Source: Artemisia argyi | Lineage: Eukaryota > Streptophyta > Magnoliopsida > Asterales > Asteraceae | Assembly: GCA_030686995.1 (NCBI GenBank) | Contig: CM060697.1 | Location: 42,565,015-42,629,014 of the forward strand | Reading direction: 5' to 3' | Length of the DNA stretch: 64,000 nt | The notes under the pieces: model-generated | Seen by the model: the letters and a program-made list of their open reading frames with translations, nothing else | Databases searched by the model: none | What the model was told of the DNA's origin: nothing | Part shown: positions 47,102 through 59,300 of the stretch, piece after piece | How the letters are laid out: each line of letters begins with the position of its first letter | How positions within the stretch are numbered: the stretch's first letter is position 1 | Position numbers and translations under genes: made by a program

Positions 47102-47454
47102 TGTTGGGATCATAGTTTTACTATTTTATGAAGTCTCGGTCATTTGTAATTATGCTAGGTTGCTTAGTTATTATTTACTATCATTTACACTTTGTATTAA
47201 GTTTACTAGGCTTAAGAATGAAGTCCATGGGCCTTAAGCCCATACGAATTATGTGAAGGGAAGGAGTAGGAGTGTTGCCCTAGCTCCTTTCCTATAAATA
47301 CTAGTCTTAGGCCACTTGTAAACTTGGTTGGTTATTTGATTTCTTAAGGAAACTATTGGTCTTAGATTTCTCTTTATCATATAATCACCCAATCTCTTCT
47401 CTCATCTCATTTCTATCATTATTATGCTTGTGTTTACAAAATGGTGACCTAAGA
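47102..47454 (+). repeat. 5' LTR of element B
   Basis: 353 bp, TGTTGGGATCATAG...GTGACCTAAGA; the partner ends CTAACA, so the terminal CA probably became GA here. TATA box TATAAATA at 47293-47300. It contains a near-palindrome ATGGGCCTTAAGCCCAT. Confidence 0.92.
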
Positions 47455-47969
47455 AGTGGCATCATTCGCTAGAGGAAGGTGTAGTTCTTGTTTTCATTGA
47501 TTTTTGATCTTAAATTTGTTTTTAAATCGAATTTTTTGTGAAAATTTTATACTTTCTTGTTTGTTTCTTGGTTTTTCTCACATCTTTGCTTACAAACTTG
47601 TGTTTAAAATTGAAACAAACCAAAAAGTTCCAAACTTTTACCAAAAACATTCGACTTGGTGATTTGTACTTTTTATCGAAATCTTTTTCAGTTTTGAAAA
47701 AGTTAATAAAGTTTTCAACTTTCTTAAAGATCTCATCATTTTATACTTAAAAGTACAAGAATCTTGAAATAAAAACGAGTTTTTGGTTAACTTTCTTTGA
47801 AAACAAAATCTGCCACAATATCGCAATATTCTACATACACAATTTCGAGATCTCTTGAAAAGTGCTCTATATCGACTTCGCTTTGTGGACTCAGTATTTT
47901 CTTTCTTGTACAAGAAAGAAAGTTACTTCGACTTTTGGATAAGTTTTGAAATTGTATAATTTCGAAACT

Positions 47970-48290
47970 TCGTTTTTTGAGTTTGAGTTCTCGAAAATAT
48001 TATATTTTTCGAAATCTCAAATTTCTTTCGCAAACTTTTGCAATTTCGAAAACATCTTCAGATTTTTTCGAAATTTCAAGTTTTCGAAAAAATCTTAACT
48101 TTCGAAATTCCAATAGTTTTTTGAAATCTCAATACTTTCGAGAACTTGATCTGTTTTCGCAATCTCCGTATTTTTTCGAAAATCTGAAAACTTTCGCAAT
48201 CCCAATTTTCGAAATCACAGGAATACAAAAGTTTCGCAATCACAGTTGAAGACAACTTTCGCAATCCGAAGTTGAACAAAGTTTTCGAGA
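47970..48290 (+). repeat. TTTCGAAA/TTTCGCAA array 1 in the leader of element B
   Basis: About 15 words of the form TTTCGAAA, TTTCGCAA or TTTCGAGA in 320 bp, embedded in AT-rich DNA. A block of about 30 bp starting TTTTTTCGAAAA (48171-48200) recurs almost unchanged at 55843-55871. No gene. Confidence 0.9.
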
Positions 48291-48379
48291 TTTGGCTAAT
48301 TCTATACCTTCTACAAGATCCATAATTACACAAGTATCTTTCTAAAATTTTCTTTCTAAATCTCTCCTTACTATCTTCT

Positions 48380-48411
<32 letters not shown>

Positions 48412-48760
48412 GAGTTTTTTGGCAGGAAAATTTGAGTAAAATTTAATTTTTACAGGAGATTAAACGTTCAATTTTTATGCGAAATTCAAATTTTGGTTTA
48501 ACAGTGAAAATTTTGGCCCAAAATTCGAATTTTTAGGCCAAAATTCAAATTTTTTCGGTAAAATTTGGCGTCAAAATTTTTTGAAACTCAAATTTTTCTT
48601 GCAACATTTAAATTGCATTTCATAGTGATTTTCAAATTTTGGGAGAGAAATTTTTTTTCAAATTATTTTGGAGGGAAAACCAGAAATCACCATTTCGTCC
48701 TTGAGTGTGACATTTTCTTTGATTATTTCGATTACGTCGCAACAATCAAGGAGGAGAGAA
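48291..48760. other. Rest of the element B leader
   Basis: Non-coding. A 25-base A run near 48387-48411, followed by repeated AAATTCAAATTTT / AAAATTCGAATTTTT words (48480-48560). Confidence 0.6.
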
Positions 48761-51700
48761 ATGTCATCTACAATGTCTTAATCATCTTCTTCCAACTACC
48801 TTTCTCACCAATATTCTCATCAGCAACAGTATCATCAGCTACAGTATCATCAGCAACAGTTTCATCTATAACAAAGTCACAGCTCCCTTATTAATCATGT
48901 TCTGCTCTTTGGCAATGAATCAAGGCCTCCAATGTTGCTACCAGGAACGTATACTGTTTGGAAACGGAGATTTCTACAATGGCTCACAGATCGTCCTGCT
49001 GCAGATCTCATGCTTAATTCCATTCAAGATGGTCCATACATAATGATACTTCTTGCTGGCTCAAAAGGGATTATCAGACTACAAACTGATGAAGATTTGA
49101 ATGCTACTGAACTTGCTCAGTATGATGCTGACCAACAAGCTGCATGGTTCATGACACTAGCCCTTCCCAACTCAATTTACATGAATATGGACTTTCAAGC
49201 CAGTGCTTATGAAATGTGGAAATATCTTGAAGCTTTGCATCGTACCGAAGAACTTCATCACATTAGAATGAAGCAAATTCTTGAATCTTGTTTAAGCATG
49301 AATCCACTGAAGACCATTCTCCCTGCTGCAGCATCTCCAGATGTTGATCATGGATCACTAATCTACACTCCAAATGGTCTCTTCTTCATTCCTCCAAATG
49401 CACCTGAGCATATCTTCATTCCACAGTACCATCCTGCAACACTAAATAATCATATGCAATCACTTCTGCAAAATCTTGTGAAGCTTGGACAAGCATCTAC
49501 TGATAAAGGCAAATGCATGATGACTTCAACCTATGAATGCTTTAACACAATGGAAGAGACTGATGACGAAGAAGATCTTATCAAACCAAGCATGGCATTC
49601 CTGGCATATACGGAAAATATTGCAGATGTGGAAGCTCAAGATTATGATTCAACTCCACTCTTTGACGATTATGTTGAATACAATGCCACACTTAGTCAAA
49701 TGGAAGTTGAAGGGAGTAATCTCAATGCTGTTTTGCAAAGTGTCATGAGAGATATTCCATCTGATGATGAATATGCAGATTTGGAAGCCGATATAGCAGA
49801 TCTAGTGTTAATGGCAGACATGCAGGAATCTCACATGAATGATACAGGCGCAATTGGTTATAAGGGGTTCTTACAAACTATGAGTCAGAATTTATCTAAA
49901 ATCCAAAATCTCCGAAATCAATCTCTCACTCTAGGTGAAAGAATTGGGATACAAGGAAGTAATGCTCAAAGGTTGATTGGGAATGGTGAGAATACTGCAG
50001 ATGTCGTTAATGTAGGCAATGAGGTTAAAATATTGGAAGATAATTCGGGTGTCATGGATGATACTGAACCAGTATACGACATAAATGCTTCTGATGACTC
50101 TAAAGACCCATTTGAGAGAAAGATGACTGAAGCTGAGAAAAGAGCCATCAATTCTACAAAAAATTGCTTAGCTCATTTTGAATCAGTTAAGACTCAATGC
50201 AAGATTCTCTCAGATGCATGGTTTCCTACGGGGGGGGGGGGGGGTACCTTTAATGCATTCTTCAGAACTGGAATGGATCGTCTAACCTTCCAAAGGAAAC
50301 TCCGAGAAAACATTGTTCAAATTGAAAAGCAAATTGAACAGGGAAGCGATTGCATGGCAGGATTTAGAGCGCTCAAGGCTCAGTTCAAAGTGTTCATGGC
50401 ATTGCATTTTAAAGCTCTCATACACTATAAATATGAAAGCAATGTATGGAGAGAGAACATCACAAGTATGGAGGTTGAAGATTTTAGAGATCAACTTGTT
50501 TCACGCCTAAACCGCTTAGAATTTTTGCTTAATGAAAGATCACTTTATCTGAGTGCTATCAAAGAACATAAGTTGCAGATTCAAGAAGAGCAAGTTCATA
50601 AGGATGATGTATTGGAAGCTAATTTGGTTGTCATGGAAAGCAATGGGACAGAATTAGAAGATCAGGATGACAGCAGTAGATTAGGGGATGATACAGATGC
50701 AGATTGTGCAGAGATCAGACCCTCTCGTGACTCAGAGCCCAACTTTGACAAAGGACAGATGGATGAGGAAGATGTCATACCTATCTATGACAAAGAACCG
50801 AACTTTGACAAAGAGCAAATGGTTGAGGTACAATCTACTGTTGATCATATTATGCCTGCAAATGAGAAACAACAATCTGAGCAACCTAACTTCAGTAATG
50901 AAGGAGAGGTTGACCAGGATGTTGTACAATGTCTTGACAAACGTTCTGAGTCTGAGTCTTTACATGGTAATCTAATGACTGAAACATCAAATCAAACTCT
51001 TGAGTCTGAAAACCTTCTTCTCAAAAAGACCATTGCCCAGTGTCATAAAGATTTTTCAAAACTAGAGGCACATTGCATCTCACTTGAACTCCAAATGCAA
51101 AACGAATCTATAAATTCGGGCAACAATGGTCAACTTTTGAATGAACAAAGAAAACGTGTGGATACATTAGTTAAAGAAAATGAGCTTTTAAAATGTCAAA
51201 TTCAAGAAAAGGTGTTTGCACATGCTGCATTACAAAACAAATTAAGAAGACTGACTGGCCAGAGTGTGGATACTAAGTTTGCAAAACCAACAATCTTGGG
51301 GAAACCACCTTCTCAAACAATCAGAAAAAAATCAGTTGTTAGACAACCAACTGCATTTAAATCCGAACGACCTAAATTTTCAAAACCTCGGTTTGCCTCC
51401 CAAGTTGTTGAGAAAAACAATTTGACAAAACCAGTCACTCCACATTCTTTGCCTAAGGAAAATGCATCTGTGTCTGCGAAATCTCAACACGTGATTATAC
51501 CTGGCTCATCTAGGATTAGTTCAAAAACAGTGTCTAAAACGAGCATTAAAAGTAAAAAGTCTTATGGCACATATGACATGTACAAGAGCTATGATCTAGA
51601 AATGGCTAGGAAAAAGGCGCTACTTCAAAAGGATGGAATTTTAGGTTCAAAACCTCGTGTGATGCCTTCCATTGTAGTACAGAACACTGCTTGCAGTAGC

Positions 51701-51976
51701 ACACCAAAACCTAAGAGTAATCAACAAACTAATAGGAATTGGCTAGCTTCTAAGAGTAGTTGCGTAAATAATCATGTTGTTTGTGCTTTAAAATATCTTC
51801 AAAAGGGAAATTCACTTGAAAAGACTCAATCGACTAAGACATACAAACCCGTTGAACCAAAAGTCATAAGTCAGAAACCTAAGAAGTGGATCAATATAGG
51901 ACGTAGGTTTTCTCAACCAAGTGATGCTCCCACTGCATCTAAAAAGAAAACATCTCCCAGATCTAACACTAGGTAG
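48761..51976 (+). pseudogene. Gag of element B
   Basis: One frame from ATG 48761, with stops TAA at 48779-48781 and 48869-48871, then open from before 48932 to TAG 51974-51976. The N-terminus has imperfect YHQQQ/YHQLQ repeats. The copia gag core follows (about 48900-49330): NESRPPMLLPGTYTVWKRRFLQWL, YEMWKYLEAL. Then come acidic linkers, a domain shared with element A (50280-50560), a coiled coil (ENLLLKKTIAQCHKDFSKLEAHC) and a basic tail (KPTILGKP, RQPTAFKSERPKFSKP). No zinc knuckle was recognised. A 15-base G run at 50230-50244 encodes a glycine run and is prone to slippage or assembly error. After the stop the frame continues with PTGRIFKSIGLKWIPTGK to about 52160. Confidence 0.82.
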
Positions 51977-52179
51977 GTACCCACGGGTAGAATTTTCAAA
52001 TCAATTGGTCTTAAGTGGATTCCTACAGGAAAGATTTTGGACATTTGCACCAAAACTAATGTGAAATCCGCAACTTCTATCCCTAAGGCGAGAAAGGAAA
52101 TCATTGATATAGTGTGTCCGACTGTCAAGAAGATAATTGACACTACATCTTTATGCTTCTAACATCCTGAACCCAATTA

Positions 52180-52894
52180 CACTTGGGGATCCATGTTCTC
52201 TGTTTTGTCTATTCTTTCTTCTTTTCAGATATAATAGGAATGGCTTCGGAACAAATCAGTTTCGGACCCGAGCTTAATGGAATGGCTTCTGAGCAACACA
52301 GCTTAGGACCCGAATTCAACCATCTTAATTCTCCGGCATCTTCGGCTGAACAATTGCCACTCAATCGCAAAGAATTGGAAACCCTGTTTGCTCCACTGTT
52401 TGATGACACAATTGAATACCGTCCTACTGAGGTCTCACCTAATTCCGCTGCTCAACCTGAAAACATTCCAGTACCAGACTCACCTCAACAAACTACTACA
52501 AGTGTTGAGAAAGACGGTCCTCCAAATTGCATCACCATCTACAGCAGAACAAACTGTTTCTAACTCCTGTCATTCAGCTGAAGATCCAACACCACAATCA
52601 GTTCCACAACCCACAGAGCATGATCCTGATGCGTTCTTTAATCCGTTTGAAACGGCTCCTACAGTTCCTGATATAGCTGAGTCGTCAACTCGCAATTTGG
52701 ATCCTGCTAACATGCGAGATACTTATCAACTACACCCTTCAACACATAAATAGACTCGAGACCATCCACTAGTTCATATTATTGGCCATACAGATGCACC
52801 TGTAATAACAAGACAACGACTTCACACTGATGGAGAAACTTGTATCTACGCACTCACAGTTTGTCATGAAGAATCAAAGAACATCAAAGAAGCA
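52180..52894 (+). pseudogene. Pol linker region upstream of RT, element B
   Basis: From ATG 52240 (MASEQISFGPELNG), just after the acceptor-like TTCTTCTTTTCAG (AG at 52227-52228), a frame encodes a Pro/Ser/Thr-rich linker. It shifts frame near 52500 and has a stop TAG at 52751-52753, after which [11 protein letters not shown] leads into RT. This linker normally joins integrase to RT in this family; integrase itself is missing. Confidence 0.6.
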
Positions 52895-54429
52895 ATGACT
52901 TATGACAACTGGATTGAATCTATGCAAGAGGAATTTCAACAGTTCATACGATTAGAAGTCTGGGAATTAGTTGAAAGACCTGACGGAGTCTTTGTCATCG
53001 GGTTAAAATGGATCTGGAAGAATAAGCTTGATGCAGAAGGGACTGTCATACGCAACAAATCACGTCTGGTAGCGAAAGGATACTCCCAACTTGAAGGACT
53101 TGACTTTGCTGAATCCTTTGCTCCAGTGGCTAGACATGAAGCTGTTCGAATCTTTTTGGCATATGCTGCACACAGGAACATGGTGGTTTACCAAATGGAT
53201 GTCAAAACAACATTTATCAATGGAGAACTCCGTGAAGAAGTTTACGTTAGCCAACCTGAAGGCTTCGTTGATCCTGAGCGTCCTAATCACGTTTACTGAC
53301 TCAAAAAGGCACTCTACGGACTTAAGCAAGCCCCACGGGCATGGTATGACAAACTGTCCACTTTCTTGCTGGCCAATAAATTTTCTAAAGGATCGGTGGA
53401 TCCAACACTATTTACAAAAACCTACGGGGAGGACTTACTTGTTGTTCAAATATATGTCGATGACATCATTTTTGCCTCAACAAAACGGAGTTACTCTAAT
53501 GATTTTGCAAAATTAATGAAAGATAATTTTGAAATGTCCATGATGGGTGAACTTTCGTTCTTTCTAGGACTACAAGTTCATCAATCACCCCGTGGAATTT
53601 TTATAAATCAGTCTAAATATGCTCTTGAAATTTTAAAGAAACATGGAATGATGTCTTGTGATACTTATAATACACCAATGGGCTATACCACAAAACTAGA
53701 TGCTGACTTACATGGGACTCCAGTTGACCCTACCAAATACCGAAGTATGATTGGGTCCCTCATGTATCTCATAGCTAGTAGACCTGATATAGTATTTGCT
53801 GTCTACATGTGCTCTCGCTATCAGTCCAAACCAACTGAAAAACACCTCAGTGAGGTCAAAAGAATCCTTCGATACATAAAGGGAACCATTAACTTGGGAA
53901 TCTGGTATCCGAAGGATTCTGGTTTTGAACTAATTGCTTTTTCAGATGCTGACCATGCAGGATGTTTAGACACACGCAAAAGTACATCTGGTGGATTACA
54001 ATTTCTCGGAGACAAACTTGTGTCATGGCAATCAAAGAAGCAGGACTGCACATCACTGTCGTCTATAGAATCTGAATACGTAGCCATGTCTGCTTGTTGT
54101 GCTCAAGTCATTTGGATGAGATCACAACTTAAGGATTATGGCTACCTATTCAACAAGATTCCTATCTACTGTGATTCAAAGAGTGCAATTGCTATCTCCT
54201 GCAACACAATACATCATTGCAAATCCAAACACATCGATCTCCGATATCACTTCATCAAAGAGCATGTGGAAAGGGTACCGTTGAACTTTATTTTGTTGGA
54301 ACTGAGTACCAATTGGCGGACTTACTTACTAAATCTTTAGCACCATCAAGGTTTGCTAGTCTGGTTCACCAAATTGGTATGCGATGTTTGACTCCAGAGG
54401 ATCTAGAAAAGTTTTTAAAACACCAATGA
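52895..54429 (+). pseudogene. Reverse transcriptase and RNase H of element B
   Basis: Copia-type [52 protein letters not shown], then [17 protein letters not shown] with the first catalytic Asp, KKALYGLKQAPRAWYD, and YVDDIIFAS at 53453-53464 (the YVDD box). RNase H follows: SDADHAGCLDTRKSTSG, SSIESEYVAMSACCAQ, YCDSKSAIAIS, KHIDLRYHFIKEH, then ADLLTKSL. A TGA at 53297-53299 interrupts the frame before LKKALYG, and a one-base shift near 54275 moves the last 50 residues to another frame. Both catalytic sites look otherwise preserved. Confidence 0.9.
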
Positions 54430-55480
54430 TCGTCAAACATCAAAACTCCCTTTGTAAAATATTTTTCTTTACTATAAACCAACAAAAACACAAAAAGATT
54501 TTTCTTTATCATTCTAAAAAAAAAAAAAATAAAAAAATAAAAAAATGCAAGTATATATATCGCTTCACTTCAACACTTTGTTTTATTTTACAAGTGTTGA
54601 GGGGGAGTCACGCTTAAATTTTTCACCAATTTTAATTGGTATACTTGCATGTTTCTCGTATCTTACGGTACTTCGGAGTGTGTGGACGTTCTTTATACAT
54701 CCCTTGTCTCATCCCGTAGTAAGGACTTCATAAGTTAGATTAACGGATGTATATCTTGATGCTACACATGTTTGCCATTTAACTTTAGGATTCAAGTAAG
54801 TATATCTAAAAGTTAAGGGACCAAAAGTGACTAAACTTAAAATTTCAAAAATAACAAAACAAACAAACCGTATCTCACAAACCTTACTTTATTCAAAACC
54901 CCTTAAACCTCTTTTGAAACCTACGGCCCTAATTCAAACGAGTCATCCAAGCTTGTGATCATCAATTTGTAAGTTCCAAAGTAATCACTAGGGTATTACA
55001 AACATAGGATCTTGTTTAATTGATAATCCAACGGCTCGATCTCATGATTTTTTGATTTTGAGAACTAGGGGTTATGATTTCGAAAAATGCTATAAACATG
55101 TTTAGGTGTTTGATTCTTGATAGGGTTTTGTTACAAAGCATGTTTCTAACATATCCTCATCATTTCATCACGCATTCCATCATGTTTGTTTCGATTTAGA
55201 AATCTCGGTATTGGGTCGATTTGTGATTGTTAGATTCTGTGTTTGTTTGCTTTGTTTTATTGGTGGGATATGTTTCTAAGGTCACAAGTATGCATGTTAG
55301 TATTGATGTTATTGATCTACACCATTGATACTTGGTTCTCGATAAGTTAGTATGCCACGTTCTTTGATAACTTCGATCTAACTGAGTCCAATGAGTTGTA
55401 TGCTGTTATAACGTGTCTCATACATATGTTTGTGATATGCTAGAACCGTTCATGCTCATTAGACTCAAAAGAGATATATT
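54430..55480. other. Spacer after pol of element B
   Basis: Non-coding. A polypurine tract TTGAGGGGGAGTC near 54597 is the first of a series. No gene seen in the remainder. Confidence 0.65.
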
Positions 55481-56010
55481 TTTCGAGAAATTGTTCTTGA
55501 CATTTATCGAGATCTTAGTTTAACGTGAACAGGATTGTATCTAATTAGTGTTTATCAAATCTTTGTGACAGGCCTGAATCATTGGATAAGATATTCGCAA
55601 AACAAACGTACGTTTGACGTCAAAATCAAATGATTATTGTATAAGAATTTTTTTGAGAAAATCAAGATTTTTCGCAATCTATGTAAAACTTATCGAGAAA
55701 CTCATGATTTCGATAATTTTTGTTCAAAATCAGTTTTTTCGAAATTATTATTTTTTCGAAATTATTATTTTTTCGAAATTACTCTTTGAACAACAAATTT
55801 CGAAATCACTAGGTTCGCGAAAAGTTTTATCGTAAATTGATGTTTTTTCGAAAACTTGAAAACTTTCGCAACTCTTGGATAAAGAAAAGATCTCGATAAA
55901 TTTACTGATAAGGATTTTCTCGATAATTAAGTTTCTCGATAAAATTCTTAGTAACATTTTTTTTGAAATCTTTTCTCAACACAAGTTTGCGATAAAAGGA
56001 TTTTATATTT
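55481..56010 (+). repeat. TTTCGAAA array 2, upstream of the extra ORF of element B
   Basis: Words TTTTTTCGAAAT (three in a row at 55735-55785), TTTCGCAA, TCTCGATAA (four) and TATCGAGA. Two blocks are shared with array 1: the ~30-bp block at 55843-55871 and ATTTCGAAATCAC near 55797, which matches 48205. The array ends about 320 bp before the extra ORF ATG. Confidence 0.85.
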
Positions 56011-56320
56011 TCTCGAAATCTCATTTAGGCCTTGTCATGTTGTATACATGTAACTTTGTTGTGATTCATTGTTGTTGTGTAATGTGAAGTAACTATGAAT
56101 TGTGTATATCAATTGTGCTTATTTGCGAGACATTGCATTGTATAATTGATTTCGTGATTCTAAATGATCTATGATTCTTCAAGTATGCATTATATGACAC
56201 TTCACACATAACAAAATGATACATTTTTGCTTAATTGTCTTAAGTAGTGATCTATAACCAAACTCAAAACTGTGCTAACACGTAAGAAATTTGGATGTTT
56301 GGTTTATGACTATACTTTTC

Positions 56321-56322
56321 AG
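56321..56322 (+). promoter_or_regulatory. Candidate splice acceptor before the extra ORF of element B
   Basis: TATACTTTTCAG ends at 56322, seven bases before ATG 56329, the same arrangement as in element A. Confidence 0.35.
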
Positions 56323-56328
56323 ATTAAC

Positions 56329-59300
56329 ATGGCTGAACACAACGAGAATGTCCCTGAACAAGCTCTTCCACTACTCACCATGGATGACATCACTCCCGAA
56401 AACTACAATGTCATGATTGGCAACAACAATTCACGAGTTGATTTCGACAAGTTGAGTATTAAAGAGAACTCGTGCATGATTGTCAAGGATATTCTACTAG
56501 CACATCCATGCAAACAACTGCTCATCTGTTCTACTTCAGTTCCTCTGTTCTACCTTCATCAGTTCTGGATAACGGCTAAGGCAAATTTAGATGACGAGTC
56601 TTTTACTGTTACGCTAGATCGCCAAATCTACAATGTTAATCATGACGTTCTTCGTACAGTCCTTCACCTGCCTCAAGCTGACAACGAATTCGCTCCAATA
56701 CTACCTGAACTGGACCTTCTTGACTTCTTTGTTGAATTAGGATATGAAGTTGATGACGACATACCTCTAGTCAAACATTCCCGATTCAATGCCAAGAATA
56801 TTCCTCAGCCTTGAAGAACATTCTGTCTGTTGGTTGTAAGATCCATATCAGGAAGAAAGAGTGGTCATGAACATCCTAGGCTTGAACACTTGCAAACATT
56901 CTGGGGAATGGTAACTTTGACACCCATTGACTTTGCAGTACCAATCATGAATGATATAGTCTACAACATTCAGACCGATCGTGTGAAGACTATGATACCA
57001 TTCACAAGATTCACCAAGCTTCTCATAGAACATTTCTGCAAAGACACTCCAGAATTCATCAAGAGGATGGCTGATCCTAATGAGCCAAAGCACCTCTTCG
57101 AGGACGACTTCACCACCTCATTCATCAAGACGACCACTTCCTCAACCAAGATCAAAGGAATGAGGCTTCCCGAATACCTTCTTGATGACAAAATCAAGAA
57201 AAGTCTAAACTACAAGCTGTATGATAACGCTTACAAAGGGGTACAGGAAGAAGCCACTATACAGACTCGAAGCAAAGGAGGTGTAAAGTCTGGAAGTACT
57301 ACAAGCACCACAGGCTCACATCAGACTAGATCTAAGGCGGCTCCCAAGACTAAACCATCTGTTCAACCCAAGTCTTCTGCCAAGCCTAAACCAACATCCA
57401 AGTCTAAACCTGTCACCAAGCCAAAGAAGAAGGCAACTCCTGAGTACTTTATTCGGGATGAACCTACACCTCCACCTTCTGACACCGAATCCGAGTTCGA
57501 TACGGAATCTGAAGAAGAAGAACCAGACTATGAACTGAGATACAGAGCACCTGATGAAGGATTTCCTGCAACAGAGATCGCCGTACAACAAAGGCTTGAA
57601 ACTTATGAAGAAGAGACAAGGAAAAGAAAAGGGATCACTATTAATGAGCCTAATGATGATGAAGACGAACCAATCGTTGAACCTTTGGTCGATAAACGCA
57701 AACTGAAGAGTATAGTTTTCGACACTCGAGCTGAAGAAAAGCGGCTCAGGAAAGAACAAAGGAAAGAAACTCTCGAAAGCCGACTCATGTCTCAACCTTT
57801 AACTCCACCACCTATCGATCAGTCGGAACATGAAGGAGCTACTAGCAGCATGAATCCTCCCGTTGTGTCCACAACGTTAGAATCAGCCCCACAGCCAGAT
57901 AACACCGTTAAAGACACTGACAAAACTGGAGATGTCAATATGACAGAGACTGCTAACGTAGAGGAGAATGTTGGCGGCCAAGAGAACATAGCTACGGATC
58001 AGGAACATGAATACCTCATTACTCCAGAGTTTCTTGCACGAGAAGCAGAGGAAGCAGAGGAACGTCGTAGAAAGGAAAACGAAGAGAAGAACGCGTTCGA
58101 CACCAACATATTTCTTAAGTCATCTTCTCAGCAGACTTCCTCAGCACAACCTCCACCTCCTCAAGACTCTCCTCCAAAGGATCCGACTCCTCCTGCTTCT
58201 TCTTTAAACTCTCCCAACGAGTCATCGTCCGAATCATCACCGGAGCATTCATCTTCCACACCTTCTGAAACCGCATCAAAACAGCATTCAATCAATCAAC
58301 CGAAACAACCAGTTGATCTTCAGGAGCAAGTCAACAAACTCACCAACATGGTCACAAGTCTTACCAAACAAGTTGAGGACTTCCAGGAGTCAAAGCAGCT
58401 GATCGACAAGTTCTTATACTCTGATTACACAGGATTTATCAGAACTGCAACTCATGATTTTCTCACTGAAAATCTGGTTGATATGATCACTCCTGAGGTA
58501 GCAAACCTTCTCGAACCAATCAATGACAACTTGGATCACAGAATCAGAAGTGTTACGAGAAAAATGTTGTCTACTACACCATTCACGCTTCACACCGCAA
58601 AACCATCTACTGTGGCTCCAACCATCCCTGAACTGTCCTTCAATGACATGCTTGCCAAACTCTTTGACAACATTGCCTCCAAACCCACACAAACTGCTGA
58701 AGAAAAGGCACTGTATGATGCTATGGTGGCTTACATATCCAAAGAGTCCTGCAAAGATGCTGCTGGAACCCGGAAAAGGACAAGAAAAGATGACGATCCT
58801 GACCCAAACTCTAAAGGCAAGAAACCTAAGTCTGGAACAGGCCCTTCATCCACTCTACAACCACAAAAGGACTCCACTCCTCCTGGAAATCAACAACAAC
58901 CCTCAGCTACTGGTCAAGGTCAAACTGAAGAAGCGGAAACATTCATGGAACGTACAGATGACTACCGGGGTCAACCTGACACCGATTACTGTGCTCCACC
59001 TATTCTTGATTCTCATGCTAAACCATCGTCACCATCCAAGGCTAAACACAAAGATGCTACATCTAAGTCCAAGAAATCAAAGAAGAAAAGACGTCATTCA
59101 TGGCTCGACAATGATGACACTCCTCAGAATGATTGGCTGACAGAAATGATCCAAGCTTAACCTCCTTTCGAAGAAGAAGAACCACTTCCTGGTAACACTC
59201 TACAGTTTACCCAAGTCAATATGAAGGATCTTCAGATCGACAAACTCACAAAGGCAGAGCTCAGAAGAATCAATAGGGATGCACAAGAATTCCTCAAGAA

